A stretch of DNA of 17,508 bases from Akkermansiaceae bacterium. GTDB taxonomy: Bacteria > Verrucomicrobiota > Verrucomicrobiia > Verrucomicrobiales > Akkermansiaceae. The notes beneath the pieces are model-generated. The model did not search any database and was not told the DNA's origin. It was given only the letters and a program-made list of their open reading frames with translations. Numbering within the stretch: the first letter of the stretch is position 1; each line of letters opens with the position of its first letter. Below are positions 6,743 through 14,345 of the stretch, one piece after another. Location: assembly GCA_018676385.1 (NCBI GenBank), contig JABHEX010000369.1:1-17508 (forward strand), read 5' to 3'. The position numbers and the translations under genes were made by a program.

Positions 6743-9700
6743 ATGTACAGATCTATCAGCCTCGAAGAGGACCTCGCCCTAAAAAAAGTTATTACCGACC
6801 GCGCAACCACACCCGAAGCATCTGACCGTTTTGATTGGCCTTCATCACTTGATAGCACAAGCGCGGATCGTGTTCCCGAAATCATCGTTACCCATGGCAA
6901 TGACGAAGATGAGGAACTTTCACTTGCCAAGGTTGCCGACACTATTGGCTCGGCTTTGACTGATCTTTTACTTTCTCGTCAGCAGAAGGAAGACAGTATT
7001 TTCAGTGATGAGAATCGCACCTTTGTTTCTAATGTTGCCCAGAGTGTTTCTAAGTCGCTCACCGATCAGGTGGCTGCCGTCGGTCAAATCCGCCTTTCTC
7101 ATAATGATCTCTACTTACTCATTGAAAAAGCTCTGATTGAAAACGATGCGCATGACGTTGCCAAGTCACTCGTCTTTTCCCGTTCGCTAGAGAAAAATGG
7201 TGAAGTCATCGTTTCCGATGAGCCCCAGCAGATGCCCGTGCGCTTGATCCGTCGCAGTGGTAATGTGGTGCCGTGGTCACAGACAAAAATCGAAATAGCT
7301 GTCAGAAAAGCCTTTCTTTCGATCAAAGAGGACCCGGAGGCTGCTGTGAAGGTCGCCCATGCTGTAACCGATACCATCCGTAATGGCGACTCCGCTTTTG
7401 CCCATATCGAAAATGTACAAGATATCGTGCAGGAGGAGCTCATGCGTCAAGGATACTTCAAGGCGGCCGAGGCCTACATTCTCTACCGTGCCAAGCGCGC
7501 CCAGATGCGCCTCGATGAAGCACCAGAGGAGGATCCGAACCAGGAATCTATGGTGGTGGTAACCATGCCCGATGGCGACACCCAGTTCTGGGATGGAACC
7601 GAACTTAAGAAACGTATCGCCTTCAGTTCCATTGGCCTAGATCTCTGCCTGAGCGAACAAGAGATTGAGCAAGAGCTGCGCCGTTCCATTGGCGCGGAAA
7701 TCACTCGCGAGGACCTTACCGCCACGATCATTCTCAATGCCAAGTCACTGATCGAACGTGATGCCGACTTCGCCAAGTTCGCGGGACGTATCCTGCTCAC
7801 ATTTATCTATGAGGAAGTGCTCGATTGGAATATCCTCACTGATGGTATTCGTGCTCTCAAGATTGCCCATCAGCGATCCTTTAAGAAATACCTCGCTCAC
7901 GGAGTGAAGATCAAACGGATATCGCCAGACGTCGTTGCCCAGTATGACGTCGATAAGCTCGCCGCCGCTCTCGACCCGACAGCAGACCTCGACTTCGATT
8001 ACCTCGGCGTGCAGACGCTCTACGATCGTTATCTCATTGTTGATAAAACGGGTGATAAGCAACGTCGCCTTGAGACGCCCCAGTTCTTCTGGATGCGTGT
8101 TTCAATGGGGCTATTCCGTGCTGAAGAGGAAGACCGTGAGGACTGGGTGATTCGACTCTACTCACTCTACAAAGGTCGCCGTTTCTGTTCCAGCACACCT
8201 ACATTGTTCAACTCTGGCACCCTGCACTCTCAGCTTTCATCCTGCTACCTCTATAAGGTAGACGACAGCATCGAAAGCATCATGCAGCGTGGCATCGCCG
8301 ACAACGCTTACCTTAGTAAATGGGCAGGTGGCCTCGGTGGATCATGGACGGCAGTCCGCGGCACCGGCGGCTACATTCAGGGCACCAATGGTGAGTCCCA
8401 AGGTATCATTCCATTTCTTAAACTGCACAACGACCAACTTGTCGCCGTCAACCAAGGTGGCAAGCGCCGCGGCTCCGGATGTGCTTACCTCGAAAGCTGG
8501 CACAACGATATCGAGGACTTCCTCGAGCTTCGTAAAAACACTGGTGATGAGCGTCGCCGGTGTCACGACATGAATACTGCCAATTGGATTCCCGATCTGT
8601 TTATGAAGCGTATGGAGGCCCGCCAAGACTGGTCGCTTTTCCGCACCAACGAAACGCCAGACCTCCACGACCTCTACGGCAAAGCCTTCGAACTCCGCTA
8701 CGAGGAATACGAAGCAAAAGCTGCAGAAGGAAAAATTTGGACCCGTAAAGTGCCCGCCATTGAACTGTGGAAAGGCATGCTCAAGATGATCTTTGAAACA
8801 GGCCATCCATGGATTACGTTTAAAGATCCCTGTAATCTGCGCTCACCCCAAGATCATTGCGGTGTCGTGCATTCTTCGAACCTATGCACCGAGATCACCC
8901 TCAATACCTCCGATGAGGAAACTGCGGTGTGTAACCTCGGATCCGTGGTGCTCGATACCCACATCACTTCCGATGGTTCACTCGATCATGAGATGCTTAA
9001 GGAGACGATTACCGTAGCCATCCGCGCGCTGGACAACGTCATTGATATCAACTTCTACCCGACCGAAGCCGCCAAAACTGCAAACTCTCGCCACCGCCCG
9101 ATCGGTATGGGCGTCATGGGCTTGCAAAACGCACTGTATAAGAAGGGCCTCGCCTTTGCGTCAGATGCTGCAGTCGACTTCAACGATGAATTCATGGAAG
9201 CCATCGCCTACTACGCTTACAATGCATCCAGCGAGCTATCCAAGGAGCATGGACCGTATTCCAGCTATGAAGGCTCAAAGTGGTCACGTGGCCTAATGCC
9301 ACAGGACAGCGTTGATTTGTTAGAAGACGAGCGCGGAGTAAAAATTAATGTGCCACGTGGTGCAAAGATGGACTGGACACACTTGCGTGAGAAGATCGCC
9401 AAGCACGGCATGCGTAACTCGAACGTATTAGCCATCGCTCCGACCGCAACTATCTCTAACATCATGGGGACCACTCCGTGTATTGAGCCTAACTATAAGA
9501 ACCTCTATGTGAAGTCGAACCTCTCTGGTGATTTCATTGTGCTCAACCGCCACCTCGTCAACGATCTCAAGAAAGAAGGCCTCTGGAACCAAGAAATGCT
9601 CGACCAGCTCAAGTACTTCGATGGTGAGCTCACCGACATCGAGGACATGCCAGAGCACCTCAAGGAGAAGCACCAGACTGTGTTCGGTGTTGGCTACAAC

Positions 9701-9991
9701 GCTATCATTGACGCCGCCGCCCGGCGCCAGAAATGGATAGACCAGTCACAATCTGTGAACCTCTTCCTCGCTGAGCCTGACATGAAGACTCTGTCTCACA
9801 TGTATCGCCACGCCTGGCATACCGGCCTCAAAACCACCTACTACCTGCGCACCCTGCAAGCCAGCAACATCGAGAAATCAACCATCGACGTTAAACAGGC
9901 CAGCCAGAAAAAGGAATACACCCAAGCCGAGAAAAACGCCTGTAGTATCGAAGCCATGATGAATGGTGAAGAGTGCGAGGCTTGTCAGTAA
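6743..9991 (+). CDS. nrdA: Ribonucleoside-diphosphate reductase alpha subunit with extended N-terminus
   Basis: Catalytic subunit that reduces ribonucleoside diphosphates, 1082 residues, long for the family (E. coli NrdA is about 760). Active-site residues are Cys501 (SSCYL), Asn713, Cys715 and Glu717 (NLCTE), and Cys730 (AVCNLGS). The radical-transfer pair is Tyr1033-Tyr1034 (TTYYLRT). The C-terminal redox pair is Cys1078/Cys1081 (CEAC). Residues 165-256 form a clear ATP cone (VRLIRRSG ... KIEIAVRKAF ... AYILYR), the dATP/ATP activity switch. Residues about 45-150 and 270-360 look like degenerate cones, similar to the multi-cone chlamydial NrdA. It is probably cotranscribed with the two beta genes. 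No Shine-Dalgarno precedes ATG 6743. A strong hairpin terminator lies 24 bases after the stop. Confidence 0.97.
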   Translation: MYRSISLEEDLALKKVITDRATTPEASDRFDWPSSLDSTSADRVPEIIVTHGNDEDEELSLAKVADTIGSALTDLLLSRQQKEDSIFSDENRTFVSNVAQSVSKSLTDQVAAVGQIRLSHNDLYLLIEKALIENDAHDVAKSLVFSRSLEKNGEVIVSDEPQQMPVRLIRRSGNVVPWSQTKIEIAVRKAFLSIKEDPEAAVKVAHAVTDTIRNGDSAFAHIENVQDIVQEELMRQGYFKAAEAYILYRAKRAQMRLDEAPEEDPNQESMVVVTMPDGDTQFWDGTELKKRIAFSSIGLDLCLSEQEIEQELRRSIGAEITREDLTATIILNAKSLIERDADFAKFAGRILLTFIYEEVLDWNILTDGIRALKIAHQRSFKKYLAHGVKIKRISPDVVAQYDVDKLAAALDPTADLDFDYLGVQTLYDRYLIVDKTGDKQRRLETPQFFWMRVSMGLFRAEEEDREDWVIRLYSLYKGRRFCSSTPTLFNSGTLHSQLSSCYLYKVDDSIESIMQRGIADNAYLSKWAGGLGGSWTAVRGTGGYIQGTNGESQGIIPFLKLHNDQLVAVNQGGKRRGSGCAYLESWHNDIEDFLELRKNTGDERRRCHDMNTANWIPDLFMKRMEARQDWSLFRTNETPDLHDLYGKAFELRYEEYEAKAAEGKIWTRKVPAIELWKGMLKMIFETGHPWITFKDPCNLRSPQDHCGVVHSSNLCTEITLNTSDEETAVCNLGSVVLDTHITSDGSLDHEMLKETITVAIRALDNVIDINFYPTEAAKTANSRHRPIGMGVMGLQNALYKKGLAFASDAAVDFNDEFMEAIAYYAYNASSELSKEHGPYSSYEGSKWSRGLMPQDSVDLLEDERGVKINVPRGAKMDWTHLREKIAKHGMRNSNVLAIAPTATISNIMGTTPCIEPNYKNLYVKSNLSGDFIVLNRHLVNDLKKEGLWNQEMLDQLKYFDGELTDIEDMPEHLKEKHQTVFGVGYNAIIDAAARRQKWIDQSQSVNLFLAEPDMKTLSHMYRHAWHTGLKTTYYLRTLQASNIEKSTIDVKQASQKKEYTQAEKNACSIEAMMNGEECEACQ

Positions 9992-10014
9992 AATCTAGTT
10001 GTTTCATTCGTTTC

Positions 10015-10052
10015 AGCCCTCCTTCTCATTACGAGTTGGAGGGCTTTTTTTT
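10015..10052 (+). terminator. Rho-independent terminator of the RNR cluster
   Basis: AGCCCTCC (10015-10022) pairs perfectly with GGAGGGCT (10038-10045). A 15-base loop can itself form a CTC/GAG stem. A run of T (10045-10052) follows directly. Confidence 0.9.
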
Positions 10053-10242
10053 AAGCCATCTGATCTAAATAGAGTATTTCCTTATTATCATTTTATATGC
10101 TGTTTAACTGACATAAGCAGCAGCTACGTCTTTAGCATTCTTGTGATTTGACCATTTTCCAACTGCGACACACCAGTCAGGCTATGTTCATTATAGTATT
10201 TTTTCGTATCTTTAAGGTTCCCGGATGCACATCAAAAAGTAA

Positions 10243-10962
10243 ATGCTTAGCAACCCCATAAGAAATAACAAATCAACAACTGTCTCCGTCCTCACTTTTC
10301 TTTCAGCCTGTGCCTTGTTGAGTTCCGCCGCCGCGGACGATTACGGATCGGCACTCAAGCCCGTGAAAGGTAAGGTGGCTAACGCTCAAATGGGCGCGGC
10401 CACAGCCTCAAACCACCTGATGGCATTCAACGTGTCTGTTGGTGGATACAGCGTATTTTCAACTGACGGCAAGATGTATGCCGCCGGCAAGCAGAACGGG
10501 TCCATCGAACTGCGCGATACCCAAACGGCAAATCTACTAGCGACTATGTCGCAGCTTAAAAAACCGCCGAAACCGAGGTCAGCGGTGAACTGGAGACCAT
10601 TTCTGGCATTCTCACCAGATGGCAAGGTGCTGGCATCCGCGAGCGGTAATTCTCCGGTGACACTTTGGGATGTTCAGCAGCGCAAGAAGATCAAGACCCT
10701 GCCTGTGACGTCCGAGGGTCATTATCTGACATTTCCTGCCGACGGAATGGTAGAGACGGTTGAGGACGACACGCCATTTGTCCGAATACTGGACGTAAAA
10801 ACAGGTGGGGAGACTGTGAAAATCCAGGCGCAAGATTGGGCGCTTTCTCTTGATGGAAAATTTGTCGTGACTAGAGCTAATGTTGATACGTCAGGTCGGA
10901 GGCATCGTCACCGCATCTGGAACACAGCCACGGGCAAGATGATAAAAGAAATCATGGAGTAA
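10243..10962 (+). CDS. Exported WD40-like protein with about four repeats
   Basis: A 239-residue protein with an N-terminal signal peptide (hydrophobic about 14-30, cleavage likely near SSAAA-DD). Four WD40-type units are visible: YSVFSTDGKMYAAG ... IELRDTQT (69-102), LAFSPDGKVLASAS ... VTLWDVQQRKKI (121-152), YLTFPADG ... VRILDVKTGG (161-193) and WALSLDGKFVV ... HRIWNTATGKMI (199-234). A closed WD40 propeller usually needs seven blades, so four alone would be about half, unless two copies dimerise or it is a shortened relative of a larger protein. No catalytic motif is seen. It follows the RNR terminator and seems to be a separate transcription unit. Function unknown. Confidence 0.8.
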   Translation: MLSNPIRNNKSTTVSVLTFLSACALLSSAAADDYGSALKPVKGKVANAQMGAATASNHLMAFNVSVGGYSVFSTDGKMYAAGKQNGSIELRDTQTANLLATMSQLKKPPKPRSAVNWRPFLAFSPDGKVLASASGNSPVTLWDVQQRKKIKTLPVTSEGHYLTFPADGMVETVEDDTPFVRILDVKTGGETVKIQAQDWALSLDGKFVVTRANVDTSGRRHRHRIWNTATGKMIKEIME

Positions 10963-11087
10963 TAGCAGCCAAGCAAATCAGCCAATCCCCAGATCAATCA
11001 TCTTTCTCACCCTATCTAATCTATGAAACATCTCGGTTGGGATACTCCACGCAAAACAAATTACAAACCACACAATCACGCCATATT

Positions 11088-11501
11088 ATGAAATCTATCG
11101 TCATATCAATGCTACTTTGTCTACCCAGTACATGCCTAGCCGAAGGCAGTGTCAGTTTTGCGACAATTAAGCCGATTCTTGAGCAGTCTCCCACCCTATG
11201 GAAACATTTAGACAAGTCGTTCACTTTTGCTGGAATCGGCGAGGGTGCGAGGCTTGGTCGTCACTGGCCATTTCTGGGAGGAGCTCGGGTAGCCCCATAC
11301 TCCCTCATAGTAGCTTCCAAGGATAATCCAAAGATCAAGTTCACTCTTGTGGTGAATTGTGTCACCAAATACTATACCGATAGAGGAGAGCAGGTCTCCA
11401 AGGAAGCAGCCGACTTCATACAGAAAGCGGCAAAAACAGAGGAAATACTGCTAAATGTTTCTCTGAGGCCTATTGATCGAGAGCCTGATGCTTTAAAATA
11501 G
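11088..11501 (+). CDS. Small secreted protein of unknown function
   Basis: 137 residues with a clear signal peptide (MKSIVISMLLCLPSTCLA, cleavage before EG). The frame is open to 11037, but ATG 11088 gives the signal peptide at the very N-terminus. The mature part of about 119 residues has one Cys (VVNCVTK), a Gly-rich stretch (FAGIGEGARLGRHWPFLGG) and mixed strand/helix character. I do not recognise a family. It lies 125 bases after the WD40-like gene on the same strand and could be cotranscribed with it. Confidence 0.65.
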   Translation: MKSIVISMLLCLPSTCLAEGSVSFATIKPILEQSPTLWKHLDKSFTFAGIGEGARLGRHWPFLGGARVAPYSLIVASKDNPKIKFTLVVNCVTKYYTDRGEQVSKEAADFIQKAAKTEEILLNVSLRPIDREPDALK

Positions 11502-11586
11502 GTTTTGAGATGAAGCTGGCTACACGTGGGATCGATTAACAATCGATACAACTCCATGCTCACCTAACACTTGAGAGCATCTAAGC

Positions 11587-11631
11587 AAAAAACGAGAGAG
11601 CGCCCAGCAGCTTTAACACCGCTGAACGCCC
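11587..11631 (-). terminator. Probable terminator of the LysM gene
   Basis: Read on the minus strand, GGGCGTTCAGC (11631-11621) pairs with GCTGGGCGCTC (11608-11598) over 11 positions including three G-U pairs, with a 12-base loop, followed after five bases by T6 (11592-11587). The G-U pairs would be A-C mismatches on the plus strand, so it points to the minus direction. Two more short hairpins (11652-11668 and 11675-11689) lie between it and the LysM stop codon. Confidence 0.5.
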
Positions 11632-11706
11632 AACCCTTTTTCGTCGTTATGTTCTCAGTTTATGAGAAATAATTGTGCCTTCTTGGCACTATCAAACTTT
11701 TCGTAA

Positions 11707-12627
11707 TTAGTCTTTCGGCACATAAAGTTCAGAACCAATAGCTAACATGGTGCTCTTACTTAGGCTGAGTCCGTTCAGCTCGTTTAGCTGACTAGTGCTT
11801 GCGCCGTGTTTGCTGGCGAGTTGACCATAAGTGATTTGTTTGTGCACGGTAACGGTGCGGATTGCGGGCTCACTCACAGACTTGCGACTGGCTGGTGCAT
11901 TGCGCGCTAGATCCTTGGCCGCAGTGAACTTTGGTTTAGGCAGATCGTTATGCTTTGCCATATTGGTATTTCCTTTTGGCTTTGGCAGTGACTTGGGCTT
12001 GCTGGCTGTGCCGCGGGCAACGGACTTACCATCCATTTTAGCCGCCATACGCCCCCCCGTCATAATTGACAACTGCTGACCCACACGCATACTTGTAGCT
12101 CTCACATTAGGGTTGGCCTTCATTAAGTGACTAATGCTCACGTTGTGCTGGCGCGCGATGGAATAAAATGTCTCACCGCTCTTGACCACGTGGGTTAATG
12201 GGCTTTTTGGCGCATCATTTTTTTGCACCTGAGGCGTCTGCGAAACCGGTTCAGCGTGAAGCGTGTCCTCTGCTCCGGGAATATTCAATTTCTGGCCAAT
12301 ACGAATATTATCGTTAATGAGGCCATTCGCTTTCTTGATGGCAGCAACGGTGGTGTTGTGGCGATTGGCAATGCGTCCTAGCATATCACCTAGTTTGACG
12401 ATGTATTCTCCCGACTTAGCTGAAGAGCCTGCTGCAACTGGCACCGCCTTGGGATGCTTCTTTTTAGCGTATTGCGCTTTGAGTTCATTCAACTCTCTCT
12501 CGAGCTGACTAATTTTCTGCTCATGTGCATCAGCACGGGCACGGAGGAATTCGATATCGCTCTGTTGCGCCACAGCATGGGCTGCAATGAGAACGAAAAT
12601 GATGGAATTGAGGGCTAGTATTTTCAT
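11707..12627 (-). CDS. Exported protein with coiled coil and three LysM domains
   Basis: 306 residues. A signal peptide (about 1-20, ending AAHAVA-QQ) is followed by a probable coiled coil (23-54, SDIEFLRARADAHEQKISQLERELNELK region). Then come three LysM peptidoglycan-binding domains at about 73-118 (ending GQKLNIPG), 145-189 (THVVKSGETFYSIARQH) and 258-304 (weaker, lacking the usual Gly-Asp/Glu-Thr start), joined by Lys/Pro-rich linkers. No peptidase or amidase domain is present, so it probably binds the cell wall as a structural or anchoring protein. The frame is open to ATG 12669; ATG 12627 is chosen because the signal peptide starts there. It stands alone on the minus strand. Confidence 0.85.
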   Translation of the reverse strand: MKILALNSIIFVLIAAHAVAQQSDIEFLRARADAHEQKISQLERELNELKAQYAKKKHPKAVPVAAGSSAKSGEYIVKLGDMLGRIANRHNTTVAAIKKANGLINDNIRIGQKLNIPGAEDTLHAEPVSQTPQVQKNDAPKSPLTHVVKSGETFYSIARQHNVSISHLMKANPNVRATSMRVGQQLSIMTGGRMAAKMDGKSVARGTASKPKSLPKPKGNTNMAKHNDLPKPKFTAAKDLARNAPASRKSVSEPAIRTVTVHKQITYGQLASKHGASTSQLNELNGLSLSKSTMLAIGSELYVPKD

Positions 12628-12710
12628 AACAAAGCCTATTATTATAAAAAATTTAATTTTAGCAACCATAAAATTTAAGATTACTTAACCTTTTTAGTAT
12701 TTTTGTGAGG

Positions 12711-12736
12711 AAAGCCCCTATTTTTCGGGGTTTTTT
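12711..12736 (+). terminator. Terminator-like hairpin with T run, plus-strand orientation
   Basis: AAAGCCCC (12711-12718) pairs with GGGGTTTT (12727-12734) including one G-U pair, loop TATTTTTC, and the T run reaches 12736. No plus-strand gene lies upstream: it sits in the leader of the minus-strand LysM gene. It may end an unannotated short plus-strand transcript or block antisense transcription. Confidence 0.4.
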
Positions 12737-12856
12737 AATTAATTTTATATAAAACTTTTTTCGTTTTTGCCTAGAAATTGACTTTTCATCATGCCGATTG
12801 TGCCTCTAGCTAGGAATTTTTTATCTGATGTAGTCGTCCGGACCATTGGCAGATAG

Positions 12857-12879
12857 TAGAACACATGCATGTGGTTCTA
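12857..12879. repeat. 23-base palindrome (TAGAAC-ACATGCATGT-G-GTTCTA)
   Basis: Eleven-base arms pair perfectly apart from a single unpaired G, around the central ATGCAT. The length is more than expected by chance in a short spacer and fits a protein-binding site or a cruciform or hairpin element. It lies about 230 bases from the LysM start and 275 from the PEP-CTERM start. No regulator family can be named. Confidence 0.45.
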
Positions 12880-13153
12880 TGGTTCGAAATGATCAATAAC
12901 CAAACTATGGTTGGCTAGATCACCTTTAATAGCCGTTAACAAATATGCCAGCTACAGGATATATTCAGAGGGATTAAGCAAACTACTTGATTTTGCGGTG
13001 CATGCAGACTTTCCTAAAATGGAAGTAAAATTAATAACTTTTACTGATTGAGTTGTACATATGTTGGCATAGCGTGTGACGCACCAAGCCGCATTGAGAT
13101 ATAATTAATTGATTTGTGAAAAACAGTCTAATAATATCATTACAACAAGACAA

Positions 13154-14002
13154 ATGACTATTAAATCGATATCTACAATAATCGCTGCTTACGCTCTGCT
13201 TACAGGCGTTACCACTAACGCGGCGACTACATATTTTTCATCTAACTTTGATGGTACTGTTGTCACTAATTTAGGTGGCTCAATTGGTTTTGGTGCTCAA
13301 ATCACTGCTGGAAACTTGAATGCAGGAACAGCGACAGGTACGTGGACTGTTGATCAGTCCCAGGCCACCCCCACGAGTAAAACCCACAAAATGATCCAAA
13401 CCAATGGTGGGGCTGATGTGTCCAACAAAGCTTTGCGATTAGGAATCAACACTGACGGCACTATGGCCGCAAATACCGCCGTGGTCACAGCCAACCTTAC
13501 TAGCTCCCTTACTTTGTCCAATCCGATCAGCGTCTCATTTGATTATGGTATCGTCTCAACTGATAGTGGCACTAGAACAACCTACATGACGGGGATTGAT
13601 AGTAGCGGTAACCGGCTCTTCCAAGTTGGGTTTGTCAACTCTGGCAGTGTCAAGCAGGTAGGCTACTTTGATTCCAAAGGTAGTTGGACACTAATAGGAA
13701 GTGCCAACGATTTGAGCGGTAACAATAATACCCACTGGAATGCAAGTTTGATGAAGAATGTAGCGATCGAGATTGGCGTAGGTAGTTATGACATCAAGCT
13801 GAACGGCGCTAGCATGACGAACGGAAGTGGGCTTGTATTCCGTGATGATAATGCCAGTGGTTTGAGTAAGCTTCAGCTATCGGCCAGCATTAAATGGACA
13901 GGTGGTGCATTTGACAACATAGTAGTCACTCAAGTCCCAGAACCTAACTCACTGGCCTTGATCGGTCTCGGGCTTATGTCGTTATTTAGACGCCGCCGCT
14001 AG
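13154..14002 (+). CDS. PEP-CTERM sorted extracellular protein
   Basis: 282 residues with a signal peptide (about 1-23, ending TNA-ATTYF). The C-terminal PEP-CTERM signal runs from VPEPNS at 261 through a hydrophobic span (LALIGLGLMSLF) to RRRR at 279-282, so it should be processed by an exosortase and retained at the surface. The body is Gly/Ser/Thr/Asn-rich and beta-strand-rich (TYFSSNFDGT ... ISVSFDYGIVS ... VAIEIGVGSYDIKLNG ... FDNIVV), compatible with a jelly-roll fold of the concanavalin-like type, but no catalytic motif is seen. The frame is open to TTG 13109; ATG 13154 is chosen for the signal peptide. No exosortase gene is in the window. Confidence 0.85.
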   Translation: MTIKSISTIIAAYALLTGVTTNAATTYFSSNFDGTVVTNLGGSIGFGAQITAGNLNAGTATGTWTVDQSQATPTSKTHKMIQTNGGADVSNKALRLGINTDGTMAANTAVVTANLTSSLTLSNPISVSFDYGIVSTDSGTRTTYMTGIDSSGNRLFQVGFVNSGSVKQVGYFDSKGSWTLIGSANDLSGNNNTHWNASLMKNVAIEIGVGSYDIKLNGASMTNGSGLVFRDDNASGLSKLQLSASIKWTGGAFDNIVVTQVPEPNSLALIGLGLMSLFRRRR

Positions 14003-14041
14003 TCTTCGAGAGTTGTTCATCAATTTGTTGTCTTTTCAACT

Positions 14042-14069
14042 GCATGGATATGGCGGCATGGATATGGCG
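14042..14069. repeat. Two tandem copies of GCATGGATATGGCG
   Basis: Two perfect adjacent 14-base copies (14042-14055 and 14056-14069) lie 40 bases after the PEP-CTERM stop codon. Probably a recent slippage duplication. Confidence 0.8.
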
Positions 14070-14138
14070 TGGCATCCTAGCCAAAAAATTCTAGTGAATT
14101 GATCATCGTAGATATCCATTGCGGACAAGTCTCTCTTG

Positions 14139-14154
14139 TGTGATGTAGCTCACA
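14139..14154 (+). promoter_or_regulatory. Candidate CRP/FNR-family binding site (TGTGA-N6-TCACA)
   Basis: TGTGATGTAGCTCACA has both half-sites of the CRP consensus without a mismatch. It lies 192 bases before the protease GTG. In the right setting it could activate secreted peptidase expression under carbon limitation (inference). Whether this organism has a CRP with the same specificity is not shown here. Confidence 0.45.
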
Positions 14155-14345
14155 GCAGTGCGATCAGAAGTCACTTCGGATTTTTTATTTAAATCTAGAG
14201 GACAAATTAGTTCGTGGTGAGCACCATGAGGTTTGTCTCCCAGCAGTTATCTTGAGTTTTTCATCAACCATGTGGCGTATAAAATCTTTGCACTACTTAT
14301 TTCTATCTATAGATTCAATTTGATTATGTAGTTCCATCAATACAC

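Larger units (their letters stand above)
12628..13153. other. Intergenic region between divergent LysM and PEP-CTERM genes
   Basis: AT-rich, with no gene seen. It holds a terminator-like hairpin (12711-12736), a long imperfect palindrome (12857-12879), and a small hairpin AACCA-aacta-TGGTT (12898-12912). It must contain promoters for both flanking genes, but none could be placed with confidence. Confidence 0.5.
14003..14345. other. Intergenic region upstream of the protease gene
   Basis: No gene is seen in these 343 bases. They hold a tandem 14-base duplication (14042-14069) and a perfect CRP-type site (14139-14154). No clear terminator for the PEP-CTERM gene was found. Confidence 0.5.

Noticed and set aside
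8342..8806. 154-residue minus-strand open frame opposite nrdA
   Set aside because: It is antisense to the conserved NrdA core, and its open frame follows from the codon bias of nrdA. The same applies to the other open frames opposite the RNR, gluQ and transporter genes.
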